DNA of 33,717 nucleotides from Hymenobacter sp. (GTDB taxonomy: Bacteria; Bacteroidota; Bacteroidia; Cytophagales; Hymenobacteraceae), in contig JANXMN010000270.1 in NCBI GenBank assembly GCA_025354605.1, forward strand, positions 1 to 33,717, in the 5' to 3' direction. Below the pieces are notes generated by a model, which saw only the letters and a list, made by a program, of their open reading frames with translations, had not been told where the DNA came from and searched no databases. The position numbers and the translations under genes were made by a program. This document shows positions 1-8,338 of the stretch, in pieces (the first letter of the stretch is position 1; every line of letters starts with the position of its first letter).

Positions 1-918
1 CAAAACCCCGAGCTACCGGTGCATTTCGCGGCCTACTGCGAGGCGGTGGCTTTGCGCTACCCCTGGGTGCGCTTCTACACGCCGGTGAATGAGATTTATG
101 TCACGGCCAAGCTCTCGGCCAAAGACGGCATCTGGAACGAGCAGCTGAAATCGGACAAGGCCTTCGTGACGGCCCTCAAGCACCTGGTGGCCGCCAGCAT
201 CATGGGCACCCAGCAGATTGCCAAGCACCGGCCCGACTGCATTATCGTGCAGAGCGAATCGGCCGAGTTCACCCACGAGCTGCGCGCCGAGCATACTTAT
301 GGCGTGCAGATATGGAACAAGCTGCGCTTCTCTTCACTCGATTTGCTCTACGGCCACCACCCCGATGGCGACGTGCTGAACTTCCTCTACGATAACGGGA
401 TGACCCGGCGCGAATATGACTGGTTCATGGCCGGCGAGCCGCCCGGATACCAGGTGATGGGCAACGACTACTACGGCCGCAACGAGAAAATCATGCTGCC
501 CAACGGTGAAACCATCACCAGTATGGACGTGCTGGGCTGGTACAACATCACCCACGACTACTACCAGCGCTACAAAAAGCCGGTGATGCACACCGAAACC
601 AACATTCTGGAAGCCAAGGACGGGCCCACCTGGCTCTGGAAGCAGTGGGTGAACATCCTGCGCATGCGCAAGGAAGGTGTGCCCGTGCTCGGCTTCACCT
701 GGTACTCGCTCATCGACCAGATTGACTGGGACAAAGGCCTGGAGCGCAAAGTGGGCACCGTGAACCCCTGCGGCCTGTTCGACCTCGACCGCCGGCCCCG
801 CCCCGTGGCCGACGCCTACCGCATGCTGCTGCAGGAATACGGCCAGATTACGATAGTGCCCCACGGCGAGCTGTTCGAGGTGACGAAAGCGCCCGCCACG
901 CTCAAGGTGGAGGTGTAA
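1..918 (+). CDS. Glycoside hydrolase family 1-like protein (beta-glucosidase type), 5' end outside window
   Basis: Frame 1 is open from the first base, so the gene begins upstream of the window; the GTG at 19 is internal. About 305 codons are visible, against roughly 450 for a full GH1 enzyme. Counting from the GTG, VNEI at residues 23-26 fits the GH1 acid/base motif (E25). HTETN near 191-195 sits where GH1 enzymes carry the nucleophile, which would be E193. GFTWYSLIDQIDW near 227-239 matches the conserved C-terminal tryptophan segment. GH1 enzymes hydrolyse beta-glycosides by a retaining mechanism. This one is divergent because the usual ENG after the nucleophile is ETN. No signal peptide can be judged. 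It faces a minus-strand gene across a shared terminator and need not belong to the glucan locus 17 kb away. Confidence 0.8.
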   Translation, partial: QNPELPVHFAAYCEAVALRYPWVRFYTPVNEIYVTAKLSAKDGIWNEQLKSDKAFVTALKHLVAASIMGTQQIAKHRPDCIIVQSESAEFTHELRAEHTYGVQIWNKLRFSSLDLLYGHHPDGDVLNFLYDNGMTRREYDWFMAGEPPGYQVMGNDYYGRNEKIMLPNGETITSMDVLGWYNITHDYYQRYKKPVMHTETNILEAKDGPTWLWKQWVNILRMRKEGVPVLGFTWYSLIDQIDWDKGLERKVGTVNPCGLFDLDRRPRPVADAYRMLLQEYGQITIVPHGELFEVTKAPATLKVEV

Positions 919-952
919 TCGAACCAATCCGCCCCACTGGGTTCACCCACAA

Positions 953-983
953 AAAAGCCCTTCGCTGTCAGCGAAGGGCTTTT
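953..983. terminator. Bidirectional rho-independent terminator
   Basis: AAAAGCCCTTCGC, a TGTCA loop, then GCGAAGGGCTTTT form a perfect stem with A and T runs on the two sides. It lies between the converging stops at 918 and 1002, so it can end transcription from both directions. Confidence 0.88.
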
Positions 984-1001
984 CCCGTTGTTATCAACCG
1001 G

Positions 1002-2411
1002 CTACTCCACCGTGAGGCGCAGGGCCGTGCTGCCCACCCGCACCACGTACACACCCGTGGCGTGGCCCTCGGGCAGCGTCAGGGCGGCCGTGCCGGTGGC
1101 ATCGGTCGCAGCGGCCAGCACCAGGCGGCCCAGGGCGTCGTACACCGTCACCACCGTGCCGGGCGTAGCGCCCACCAGCGCGGTGGCCCGGCTCGTCGGG
1201 TTCGGAAACAGGGCTAGCCCGGCTTTGCCGCTCACGGCCAGCGTGCGCACGGGCGAGTAGCTGGCCGTGCCGTCGCCGTCCACCTGGCGCAGGCGATAGT
1301 ACACCAGGTTGGCGGCGTAGCGGGCAATGGCGGGGTCGAGCAGCTGGTACTCGTGGGCCTGGCTGCTGCTGCCCTGGCCGGCCACCTGGCCGATGCGCCG
1401 GAACGTGCGGCCGTCGGCGCTGGCTTCCACCTCGAAATGGTCGTTGTTTTTCTCCGAGGCGGTGGCCCAGCGCAGCAGCGCATCGGGGCCCTGGGGCTGG
1501 GCGGTGAAGGCCGTCAGCTCAACCGGCAGCGGGTTGGCGCTGTTGCTTACGGTGAGGCGGCCGAGCGCGGCCGTGGCGAAGGAGAAGCTGCGGCTGCTGC
1601 CGGCCACGGTGGCAGCGGCCGGGTTGCCGGCTTTGCCCCAGGCACTGCTGCCCACGTTGGCCCGCCAGGCCTGAGCCAGGCTGAAGCTGCTGAGGCCGTT
1701 GTCGTCGTCGGCCAGCCATTGCAGCGTCACGGGCACGGCGGCGGCGGGAGCGGCGGCGGTTTCCACGGTCCAGATGCGGTCGATGCCTTTGTAGGCGGCG
1801 TTGCCGAAGTTCACGCCCCGGCTCACGTTGTCGGTGAGCAGGCCGGCGGTGCGGGTGGCCGTTACCTGGCCCAGGCCGCTGCGGTCCAGCGTCAGGCCGT
1901 GGCCGAAATCAACCACGCCCGCGCCGGCGGCCCGCACCACTTTCAGGTTGCCCTGCACGTACTGGCCGGGGCCTTCGCCCGCGAGAACCGCGCCGTCGGG
2001 CAGGGTGAGGGTGGCGGTGGGGGCGGTGCGCAGCAGGCCGCTTTGCAGCGTGAGGGCCGTGCCCACCGTCAGGTCGGCGGGCAGGGCCAGGGTGCGGGCG
2101 CCCACGGCCCCGGTGTTGTTGAGCACCAGCGTGGCCACGGTGGCGGTGCCGGGCGCGAAGGTTTGGTTGGTGGTGCCGCTGAACAGCAGCGTGCCGGCCG
2201 AAGCCAGCGTGCCAGCGTTGGTCAGGTCGCCGGTGAGCTGCACGGTGCCGGCGTTGCTCAGGGTGCTGCCGGCATTGTTCTGCACGCCGCCCGCGACGTA
2301 GAGCACGGCCCCGCTTTCCACGGTGATGGTGCTGCCGTCGTTGGTGAGCGTGGTCTGGGCCAGGCCGGTGAGGGCGGGCAGCAGCAGGGCGAGGGTAAGG
2401 CGAAGTTTCAT
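1002..2411 (-). CDS. Exported protein with T9SS type A sorting domain
   Basis: 469 aa. The ATG at 2411 is chosen because it directly precedes a signal peptide (MKLRLTLALLLPALTGLAQ); the open frame upstream has no signal. Residues 20-290 are rich in Gly, Ala, Thr and Asn with short repeated turns (NAGTV, NAGTL), which suggests a beta-helix or adhesin-like fold. Residues 296-392 resemble the FnIII-like module often found before T9SS signals (LLRWATASE, YYRLRQVD). Residues 398-469 are a T9SS type A sorting domain with LFPNPTS, VYDALGRLV and GVYVVRVG. The protein is therefore expected to cross the outer membrane by T9SS and to be anchored or released there. The function of the long N-terminal part is not recognised. 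It follows the 2509-4167 gene after 97 bp and may be co-transcribed with it. Confidence 0.85.
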   Translation of the reverse strand: MKLRLTLALLLPALTGLAQTTLTNDGSTITVESGAVLYVAGGVQNNAGSTLSNAGTVQLTGDLTNAGTLASAGTLLFSGTTNQTFAPGTATVATLVLNNTGAVGARTLALPADLTVGTALTLQSGLLRTAPTATLTLPDGAVLAGEGPGQYVQGNLKVVRAAGAGVVDFGHGLTLDRSGLGQVTATRTAGLLTDNVSRGVNFGNAAYKGIDRIWTVETAAAPAAAVPVTLQWLADDDNGLSSFSLAQAWRANVGSSAWGKAGNPAAATVAGSSRSFSFATAALGRLTVSNSANPLPVELTAFTAQPQGPDALLRWATASEKNNDHFEVEASADGRTFRRIGQVAGQGSSSQAHEYQLLDPAIARYAANLVYYRLRQVDGDGTASYSPVRTLAVSGKAGLALFPNPTSRATALVGATPGTVVTVYDALGRLVLAAATDATGTAALTLPEGHATGVYVVRVGSTALRLTVE

Positions 2412-2508
2412 GCGATAAGGAATGTAAAGGATAAAAGCACTAGGCTGGGTTGTGTGCCGGCGCGGGGGCAGCAACAGGGGCTTCGGGAGCAGCAGGCCGA
2501 GCACCGCG

Positions 2509-4167
2509 CTAGTTCAGCGTTCCAATCGTCCAGTTCACGCCATCGGAGATGGCGAGCACGGTGCGGCCTGCGCTGCTGCTGGGCATCGCGAAGGGGCTGC
2601 CGCTGGCACCCGTGGCGGCCCGTACCAGGCTGCCGCCGGCCGAAGTCAGGTTGGCCGTGACGGTACCCACATTGCAGAGGTAGTAGATGCGGCCGGTGCA
2701 GCTGGTGGGGGCGGGCAGCTGGAAGTAGTCGTCGGTGCCGGCGGTGGTGGGGCGCAGGCTGAGGTAGCTGGCCGCCTTGGTGCCCAGGGCCAGCGGGGCG
2801 GCCGAGGTGCCCCCGGCAAAGTTGTTGATGACCCCCACGGCCAGCGTGCTGCCCACCACGGCGCTGCCGCTGATGTTGAAGCTGGCCGACTGGGCCGTGG
2901 CGGTCTGGTTCTGGATAAAGTCGGTGCCGGTGGGGGTGGGCACGGTCGTCACGCTGCCGTCGGTGTTGATGGCCACGGTGCGGGTGGGCAGGCTGAAGGC
3001 TTGCAGGTCGTTGGCGGCGCTGGCGTTGGCGGCCAGGGTCACGGTGTTGGTGGCCGCCACGTTGTTGGCGCTGGCATCGAGGGCAATGGTGCCGCGCAGC
3101 ACGGGAGTGGCCCCGCTCACGTCCACCACCTGCAGGGTGCTGGTGCCCCGGCAGGCCACGTAGGCCAGGTCGCCATTGAGGGCCACGCTCACGGGGGTAG
3201 TGCCGGTCGTGAACGTATTGCGCAGGGTGGGCACCCCGGCCGCACTCAGGCTATACGTCGAGAGCTGGGCCGTGGGAATGGTGAGCATGCACAGCGCACT
3301 CGTGGTAAGGGCAATGGGCTGGTCGGCCCCGTTGTAGCCCGGGGCACCGGTGCTGCCCACGGTGCGGGGGGTGGTGGGGTCGCTCACGTCGAGCACGGTG
3401 GCCCCGGCGTAGGCATTGCTCACGGCGGCCAGGGTGCCGGCGGCGGCCACGTTCTGGGGCGTGAAGTAGCCCGTGTTGCCGGTGGGGCAGGTGGAGCAGG
3501 GCACGGCCTGGTTGTAAGCAACCACGGCGGCCGGGTTGCTCACATCATACACGTAGAAGTAGCCGTAGCTGCCGCCCCGGTCGAAGGCCGCGTAGAGCCG
3601 CGTGGCCGTCATGGCGATGCCCGCGAAGGCGTTGACCAGGGAGTTGGGCGGGGTGAGGGTGGTGGCCAGGGCGGGGGCCCCGCTGCCCAGGGTATAAAGC
3701 TGCACCACGTAGGGGCTGCCGCTGCACAGTACGGCGGCGCTGGCCCCGTTCATGGCCACCTTCACGCCCCCGCTGATGCCGGTGGCCGTGCCCCGCAGCA
3801 CCAGGGCCGCGGGGTTGGTGACGTCGTACAGGCTGAGGGTGCCCGCCCCTCGGTTGAGCACCACGGCCAGCGTGCCGCTCACCGCCACCAGGGGGTTGTT
3901 GAGGCCGGTGGTGGTGCTGGCCAGGGTGGGCGCGAAAGTGCCCGTGGCCGGGTAGCTGGTGGCGGCCGGACTCACGATGCCCGTGGCATCGGCTTGCAGC
4001 AGGCGGGTACCCGTGCCGGTGGCGCCGCGCACCCGCACGTTGCCGTTCACATCGAGGGTTTGGGTGGGCGTGCTGATGCCAATGCCCACGTTTTGGGCGC
4101 GGGTGGCCATCGGCAGGGCCAGCAGCAACGCCGCCACCCAGCGACCAAGAGCGGAGAAGTTCTTCAT
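2509..4167 (-). CDS. Exported beta-propeller-like protein with tail-fibre-like N-terminal motif
   Basis: 552 aa. The ATG at 4167 begins a clear signal peptide ending near TRAQ (residues 1-24). Residues 25-50 read NVGIGISTPTQTLDVNGNV, a motif common in phage tail-fibre-like surface proteins of Bacteroidota. Residues about 75-390 hold degenerate repeats of the type LYDVTNPA, VYDVSNPA, VLDVSDPT, VVDVSGAT, like LVIVD or YVTN beta-propellers. The last 150 residues contain a GRIYYLCNVG module that ends in NWTIGTLN. The neighbouring 4473-7100 gene has the same order of parts, including a GRLYHIING module near its end, so the two look like diverged paralogues. No catalytic residues or T9SS sorting domain were recognised. 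A surface or periplasmic binding role is a guess. Confidence 0.75.
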   Translation of the reverse strand: MKNFSALGRWVAALLLALPMATRAQNVGIGISTPTQTLDVNGNVRVRGATGTGTRLLQADATGIVSPAATSYPATGTFAPTLASTTTGLNNPLVAVSGTLAVVLNRGAGTLSLYDVTNPAALVLRGTATGISGGVKVAMNGASAAVLCSGSPYVVQLYTLGSGAPALATTLTPPNSLVNAFAGIAMTATRLYAAFDRGGSYGYFYVYDVSNPAAVVAYNQAVPCSTCPTGNTGYFTPQNVAAAGTLAAVSNAYAGATVLDVSDPTTPRTVGSTGAPGYNGADQPIALTTSALCMLTIPTAQLSTYSLSAAGVPTLRNTFTTGTTPVSVALNGDLAYVACRGTSTLQVVDVSGATPVLRGTIALDASANNVAATNTVTLAANASAANDLQAFSLPTRTVAINTDGSVTTVPTPTGTDFIQNQTATAQSASFNISGSAVVGSTLAVGVINNFAGGTSAAPLALGTKAASYLSLRPTTAGTDDYFQLPAPTSCTGRIYYLCNVGTVTANLTSAGGSLVRAATGASGSPFAMPSSSAGRTVLAISDGVNWTIGTLN

Positions 4168-4228
4168 ATCAAGCAAAAATACTGGTCGGGACACGCCCGG
4201 GCGTCCCGCAAAGGTCGGCTTATTACCC

Positions 4229-4257
4229 ATACCACGGTATCGCATGTTGATGCGATA
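4229..4257. promoter_or_regulatory. Two overlapping inverted repeats upstream of the 2509-4167 gene
   Basis: ATACC-AC-GGTAT (4229-4240) runs into TATCGCAT-gttg-ATGCGATA (4238-4257), a perfect 8-bp inverted repeat. They lie 62-90 bp before the ATG at 4167, in an AT-richer stretch. This could be an operator or a 5' leader hairpin. The 8-mer ATGCGATA also occurs at the start codon of the next gene (2410-2417), which may be chance. Confidence 0.4.
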
Positions 4258-4472
4258 GGCGCACTTATTTTCCCGCCACCTCTCAGCCGTCACCACGCCC
4301 TGGCCCAGGGACCACAGGTGTCGTCGTCCGGATAGAAGCCGGAACTACTTCCGGGCCTGCCCTCCCAGGTCCGACCCGCCGGCCGCCTCCAGCCGCCGCA
4401 GCCGGGCCTCGAAGGTTTCCAAGGTGGCGGTGGCCTGGGCGGTGGGGCGAGTCAGGCTCACCGCAGCCGTGG
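4258..4472. other. Gap between minus-strand genes with a coding-like relic
   Basis: The space between the genes runs from 4168 to 4472 (305 bp). Reading the minus strand from about 4490 to a TAG at 4345-4347 gives a tail with EARLRRLEAAGG followed by SDLGGQARK. It looks like the short C-terminal coiled coil that closes many tail-fibre-like proteins. It is out of frame with the 4473-7100 gene, whose own end (QWWILTRE) looks natural. I see no start codon. A hairpin, CCGGAA-CTAC-TTCCGG (4339-4354), covers its stop. It may be the remains of a third paralogue or of an older gene end. Confidence 0.3.
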
Positions 4473-7100
4473 CTACTCGCGGGTCAGAATCCACCACTGC
4501 GAGCCGTCGCTCTGCACGGTGATGCCCTGGTTATCTGCGGTGCTATTCAGCAGGAAGCTGGTGAGCGTGCCCCCGCTGCCCGCGACGTGGAAGGTGCCGG
4601 TCACGGTGTAGGTATTGGTGTTGCCGTTGATGATGTGGTAGAGGCGGCCGGTGTTGGCGGCGCTGGGGGCGGGCAGGCTCACGTTGCCGATGACGATGAC
4701 GGTGTAGTCGGTGTCGGCGATGGTGCCGCTGCTCAGGGCGCGGATGGGGGCGGCCACCGAGCCGGCTACTTGCAGGGTGCTGGTGGGCGTGCCGGTGCCG
4801 ATGCCCACGCTGCCGTCGGAGCGCACGGTGAAGTTGGGCACGAAGGTGCCCGTGGGGATGCCGCCCTCGGTGCTGGTGCCGGGCATGCGGCCCACCACGA
4901 ACTTATCGTTGGCGTCGGCCCCGTCGCCCACCACCACGCGCAGCTCGCTCTGGTCGCTGGCCGGGTTCACGCGGTAGAGGCCCACGGGGTCGGTGTTCAG
5001 GCCGGGGCCTACCCACTCCAGGGCCGGGCCGGTGCCGGTGGCGCTGTTGCCGCCGTCGTCGCCGAGGCGCAGGTTGCCGCGCACGTCGAGCAGCTGGGTG
5101 GCGGGCTGGGCCGTGGTGGTGGCGATGCCCACCCGGCCGGTGAAGGCGGCCCCGGCGGGCGTGAGGTAGTCGGTGCCGGCGGTGGCGGCGCTCACCAGGC
5201 CACTGCCGTTGGCCTTCAGCAGGCCGCTCACGGTGCCGGCCCCGCCTTTGGCGGCGGGCAGCACGTTGTTATAGGTGGTGGTGGTGCCGGTGCTGGTGAT
5301 GTCGCCCACGAGGTTGCCGGCCAGGGTGGCCGAGGTCTGGGTGGAGCCGTCGGGGAAGGTGAGGCCGTTGCCGGTGCCGGTGATTTTGACATTGCCGGCC
5401 ACTTCCAGCTTCTGGCCGGGGCCGGTGGTGCCGATGCCCACGTTGCCGGCGCTGGTGAGGGCCAGGCCGGTGCTGCCGCCGCTCACGAGCTGGTAGCCGG
5501 CCAGGTTCAGGTTCTGGGTGGCCGTGTGGTTGCCCAGGTTGTCGGCCAGCTGGGCCAGGGTGAGGGTGCCCAGGCTGCCATCGGAGCCGATGCCCACCAC
5601 CGTGGGGGCCGCCCCCAGGCCGAAGACTTGCAGGCTGCCGCCCAGGTTCGCCACGTAGGCGCGGGTGCCGGCCGCGTTCAGGGCCAGGCACACCGGGGTG
5701 TTGCCCGTGGACACGGGGCTGCCCAGCAGCACGGGCACGCCGCCCCCGCTCAGGTCGTAGGTGCGCAGGACGTTGCCATTGGTGACGACGTAGGCCCGGG
5801 TGCCGGCCGCGTTCACGGCGATGTCGCGGGGAAAGGCCGTGCTCACGGGGCTGCCCAGCTGCGCGGGCGTGTTGGCGCTCACGTCGAAGGCCAGTACCCC
5901 GATGCTGCTGCCATAATACCCCAGGTAGGCGCGGGTGCCCGCCGGGTTCACGGCCAGCGTGAACGGGGTGATGCTATAGGTCAGGTCGAAGATGAGGCTG
6001 CCCAGGCGCGTGGGCACGCTGCCGCTCACGTCGTAGATTTCCAGGGTATTGTCGCTGCCCGTGGCGACGTAGGCACGGGTACCGGCTCCGTTCAGAGCCA
6101 CGCTCACCGGGTCGCCGCCGGTGGCGGCGCTGCTCAGCAGCACGGGCGCGCCGCTGCCGCTCACGTCGAAGACCTGCAACAGGCTGGCGGCACCCACCAC
6201 GTAGGCGCGGGTACCGGCCGCGTTCAGCGCGATGTCTTGCGGACCGGAAGCCGTGGGCGTGGGGCTGCCCAGGGCCACGGGGGTGCCGCCCCCGCTCAGG
6301 TCGAAGGCTTCCAGGGTGCTGTTGTTCAGGCTGGGCACGTAAGCCCGGGTGCCCGCCGCGTTCACGGCGATGCTTTTCGCATTGTAGCCGGTGGTGGCGG
6401 GGCTGCCCAGGGCCACGGGTGCGCCGCTGCCGCTCACGTCGTAGGCCTGTAGCCGGCCGGAGCCGCCGCCGCTGCTGATGCTGCCGCTCACGTAGGCGCG
6501 GGTGCCGGCCCCGTTCACGCCCACGGTCTGCGGAGTGGCAAACGAGGCGGCCACCGTGCCCAGCAACACGGGGTCGGGGCTGCTGCTGGCCAGGGCCGTG
6601 CCCTGGATGGGGGCGCTGGCTTGCAGGGTGCCGTCGGGGGCCACGCTCACGAGGCGGCCCTGGCCGGTGCCGGCCAGCGCCTCCACGGCCACGCTGCCAT
6701 CGGGGGCCACGCGCAGGCCGGGGGTGCCGCCGCCGGTCAGCTTCTGGCCGTTCAGGTTCAGGGGCTGGGTGGCGGTGTGGTTGCCCAGGTTGTCGGCCCC
6801 GAGGCGCACCCAGGCCGCGCCGTCGAAGGCGTACAGGCCGGGCGTGTTGTCGGTCTGGTAAATGACGAGGCCGGCCACGGGCGGGGCCGTGGGGCTGGCC
6901 GTGAGGGCCTGGCGCTGGGCCAGCGTGAGGCGCGGCAGCAGCAGCCCCTTGCTGGTGCTGCTGATGTCGAGGGCCGCCGAGGCGTCGGGGGTGCCGGCGG
7001 TGCCGATGCGCACGCCGCCCGTCTGGGCCTGGGCGAATTGGGGGGTGGCGGCCAGCAGCGCGAGGGCGGCCAGCGGGGCGAGGAGGTAACGGTTTAGCAT
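4473..7100 (-). CDS. Exported seven-repeat beta-propeller protein flanked by tail-fibre-like segments
   Basis: 875 aa. The ATG at 7100 begins a signal peptide (MLNRYLLAPLAALALLA, cleavage near AQAQ 23-26). Residues 26-100 match the N-terminal segment of Bacteroidota tail-fibre-like proteins (LDISSTSKGLLLPRLT). The sequence NLGNHTATQ occurs twice, at about 104 and 521, bracketing a central domain. That domain (190-500) has seven copies of AGTRAYV/L spaced 45-50 residues apart, each followed by a DVSG/DLSG strand. This fits a seven-bladed YVTN/NHL-type beta-propeller. Residues 550-880 return to VGIGTT, LEVAGNV and VGIGTGTPTSTLQVAG motifs. No enzyme motif, T9SS domain or peptidase S74 domain is visible. 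Its architecture is shared with the 2509-4167 gene. An extracellular binding or adhesion role is inferred only. Confidence 0.78.
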   Translation of the reverse strand: MLNRYLLAPLAALALLAATPQFAQAQTGGVRIGTAGTPDASAALDISSTSKGLLLPRLTLAQRQALTASPTAPPVAGLVIYQTDNTPGLYAFDGAAWVRLGADNLGNHTATQPLNLNGQKLTGGGTPGLRVAPDGSVAVEALAGTGQGRLVSVAPDGTLQASAPIQGTALASSSPDPVLLGTVAASFATPQTVGVNGAGTRAYVSGSISSGGGSGRLQAYDVSGSGAPVALGSPATTGYNAKSIAVNAAGTRAYVPSLNNSTLEAFDLSGGGTPVALGSPTPTASGPQDIALNAAGTRAYVVGAASLLQVFDVSGSGAPVLLSSAATGGDPVSVALNGAGTRAYVATGSDNTLEIYDVSGSVPTRLGSLIFDLTYSITPFTLAVNPAGTRAYLGYYGSSIGVLAFDVSANTPAQLGSPVSTAFPRDIAVNAAGTRAYVVTNGNVLRTYDLSGGGVPVLLGSPVSTGNTPVCLALNAAGTRAYVANLGGSLQVFGLGAAPTVVGIGSDGSLGTLTLAQLADNLGNHTATQNLNLAGYQLVSGGSTGLALTSAGNVGIGTTGPGQKLEVAGNVKITGTGNGLTFPDGSTQTSATLAGNLVGDITSTGTTTTYNNVLPAAKGGAGTVSGLLKANGSGLVSAATAGTDYLTPAGAAFTGRVGIATTTAQPATQLLDVRGNLRLGDDGGNSATGTGPALEWVGPGLNTDPVGLYRVNPASDQSELRVVVGDGADANDKFVVGRMPGTSTEGGIPTGTFVPNFTVRSDGSVGIGTGTPTSTLQVAGSVAAPIRALSSGTIADTDYTVIVIGNVSLPAPSAANTGRLYHIINGNTNTYTVTGTFHVAGSGGTLTSFLLNSTADNQGITVQSDGSQWWILTRE
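5601..6533 (-). repeat. Seven in-frame tandem repeats encoding propeller blades
   Basis: The repeats are about 140-150 bp each. On the plus strand each carries a close variant of TAGGCGCGGGTGCCGG, encoding AGTRAYV. They are similar enough in DNA that recombination between them could change blade number. Confidence 0.75.
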
Positions 7101-7427
7101 CGAATCAGGAATAAAAAAGTCAGAGAAAGCCCGCCCTACCGGGTACGCCCCCGCCGTGCGGCGCTCCGGAGTCGAGGGCTGACCTCTGGCACCGGGGCGC
7201 CGCCCGCGCCGGGTAGCGCGGTGGCCGAAGGGTTCGGAATGCCGGGGCGGTGGCCTGCCAGCCCCGGCGGCCACAAACGTCCGCTGGTACCCGCCTTATT
7301 TCCTAAAAGGGAGCGTAGACAAAGTGTAGACGGGCCCGGTAAGTGCCTGACGAACACGGGTGCTTATTTCAGGCAGCGGGGCGCTGCTCCCGGGCGGGGC
7401 CCCGCGCCGGCCGCCGGGGCGCGGCCT
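7101..7427. other. Non-coding stretch upstream of the propeller gene
   Basis: The gene-free stretch runs from 7101 to 7555. In this part no convincing gene is visible; open frames are short and have the skewed composition of shadows. GTAGAC occurs twice (7314 and 7325), and the minus strand there reads TACACTTTG, a weak -7-like sequence that could start a leader of over 200 bases for the gene at 7100. The part from 7428 holds the 13-bp motif described separately. Confidence 0.4.
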
Positions 7428-7520
7428 TGGGTACATTCCAGAAAAAAATAAATTGATTGTATCCCAGCCCTTGGCCGGCGCGGGGGTACATTCGTTGGTC
7501 ATTTTCTTGGAATGTACCCA
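7428..7520. promoter_or_regulatory. Three copies of a 13-bp motif, putative XRE operator region
   Basis: TGGGTACATTCCA (7428-7440) is exactly inverted as TGGAATGTACCCA (7508-7520). A third, partial copy, GGGTACATTCG, lies at 7484-7494 in the same direction as the first. The last copy ends 35 bp before the HTH gene start at 7556, in a locally AT-rich stretch (AAAAAAATAAATTGATTG). TACATTCG at 7487-7494 also matches the TAnnTTTG -7 element at 7 of 8 positions. Binding by the adjacent HTH protein is inferred from position. Confidence 0.5.
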
Positions 7521-7555
7521 CCCGGCCGCCCGGCGGCCCCATCCCCCCGTTGCCG

Positions 7556-8257
7556 ATGCCGCGCCGCGCCTACCCTTCCGCCAGCCTGGCCGCCGCCGTG
7601 CGGGCCCACTTTGGCCTCACGCAGGCCGAGCTGGCCGCTTTCGTGGGCGTGAGCCGGCCGGGGCTGGCCGCCGCCGAAGCCGGCCGCAAGCCCCTCGGCC
7701 CCGGCCCCGACCAGCGCCTGCAGGTGCTGGCCCGCCAGCTGCCCCCGCCCGACGGCCTCGGCCCGCCCGCCCCCGCCTTCGGGGCGGCTAACGGGGCCGC
7801 CGCCGGCACCGCCCCGGCCACCAGCGCCGAAGCCACCGCCGGAGCCCTGGCCCTGCCGGATACCACCCCGCTGCGCCAGCGCCTGGCCCGCTGCCAGTGG
7901 CTGCGCACCCAGCTGCGGCACCAGCTGGCCGCCCGCCGCGAGCCCGGCCAGGCCCGGCACCAGCGCCGCCTCTGGGCCGTGCGGGTGCTGGGGCCGGCGC
8001 TGGCCCAGCCCCTGCCGGTGCCCGACTGGCTGGCCCCGGCCGGGCCGGCCCTGCCGCTGCCCCCCTACCCCCTGGCCACCCCCGACGCCGCCCGCGATAC
8101 CCGCTGGCTCAGCGGGCTGGCCCTGCGCCTGGCCGCCACCACCGAGCCCCTGCCGCCGGCCGCCCGCGCCCTGGCCCAGGCCCGGCTGGCGGGCCTGGAC
8201 GCCGAAATTCAGGCGCTTACGGCGGCCATTGGTGGCGCTTTGCCGGCGGCGGCGTAG
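7556..8257 (+). CDS. XRE-type helix-turn-helix protein
   Basis: 233 aa. The ATG at 7556 is chosen because translation from 7457 would run through the repeated 13-bp motifs. Residues 12-60 form a helix-turn-helix of the Cro/C1 type (GLTQAELAAFVGVSRPGLAAA, then EAGRKPL). After a Pro/Ala-rich linker (about 65-100), residues 105-150 are Arg/Gln-rich and helical (RQRLARCQWLRTQLRHQLAA). The C-terminal 80 residues are Ala/Leu/Pro-rich with no recognised fold. It is probably a small DNA-binding regulator and may control itself through the upstream motifs. The gene is very GC-rich, so all frames are open, but the HTH appears only in this one. A 138-aa gene follows after 81 bp. Confidence 0.65.
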   Translation: MPRRAYPSASLAAAVRAHFGLTQAELAAFVGVSRPGLAAAEAGRKPLGPGPDQRLQVLARQLPPPDGLGPPAPAFGAANGAAAGTAPATSAEATAGALALPDTTPLRQRLARCQWLRTQLRHQLAARREPGQARHQRRLWAVRVLGPALAQPLPVPDWLAPAGPALPLPPYPLATPDAARDTRWLSGLALRLAATTEPLPPAARALAQARLAGLDAEIQALTAAIGGALPAAA

Positions 8258-8338
8258 CTTGCGGCCCTGCGGGGTACTCACTGCGGGCATTGCTTCCATT
8301 TCCACATCATTCTCCTCATTTCTAACCAACCAACCCCC

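Noticed and set aside
2452-4335. Long plus-strand open frame (627 codons)
   Set aside because: It is the antisense shadow of the propeller gene: Gly/His/Ala-rich, with no domain or signal peptide.
4587-6452. Long plus-strand open frame opposite the seven-repeat gene
   Set aside because: Composition is only Gly, Ala, His and Val, and its repeats mirror the blades on the other strand.
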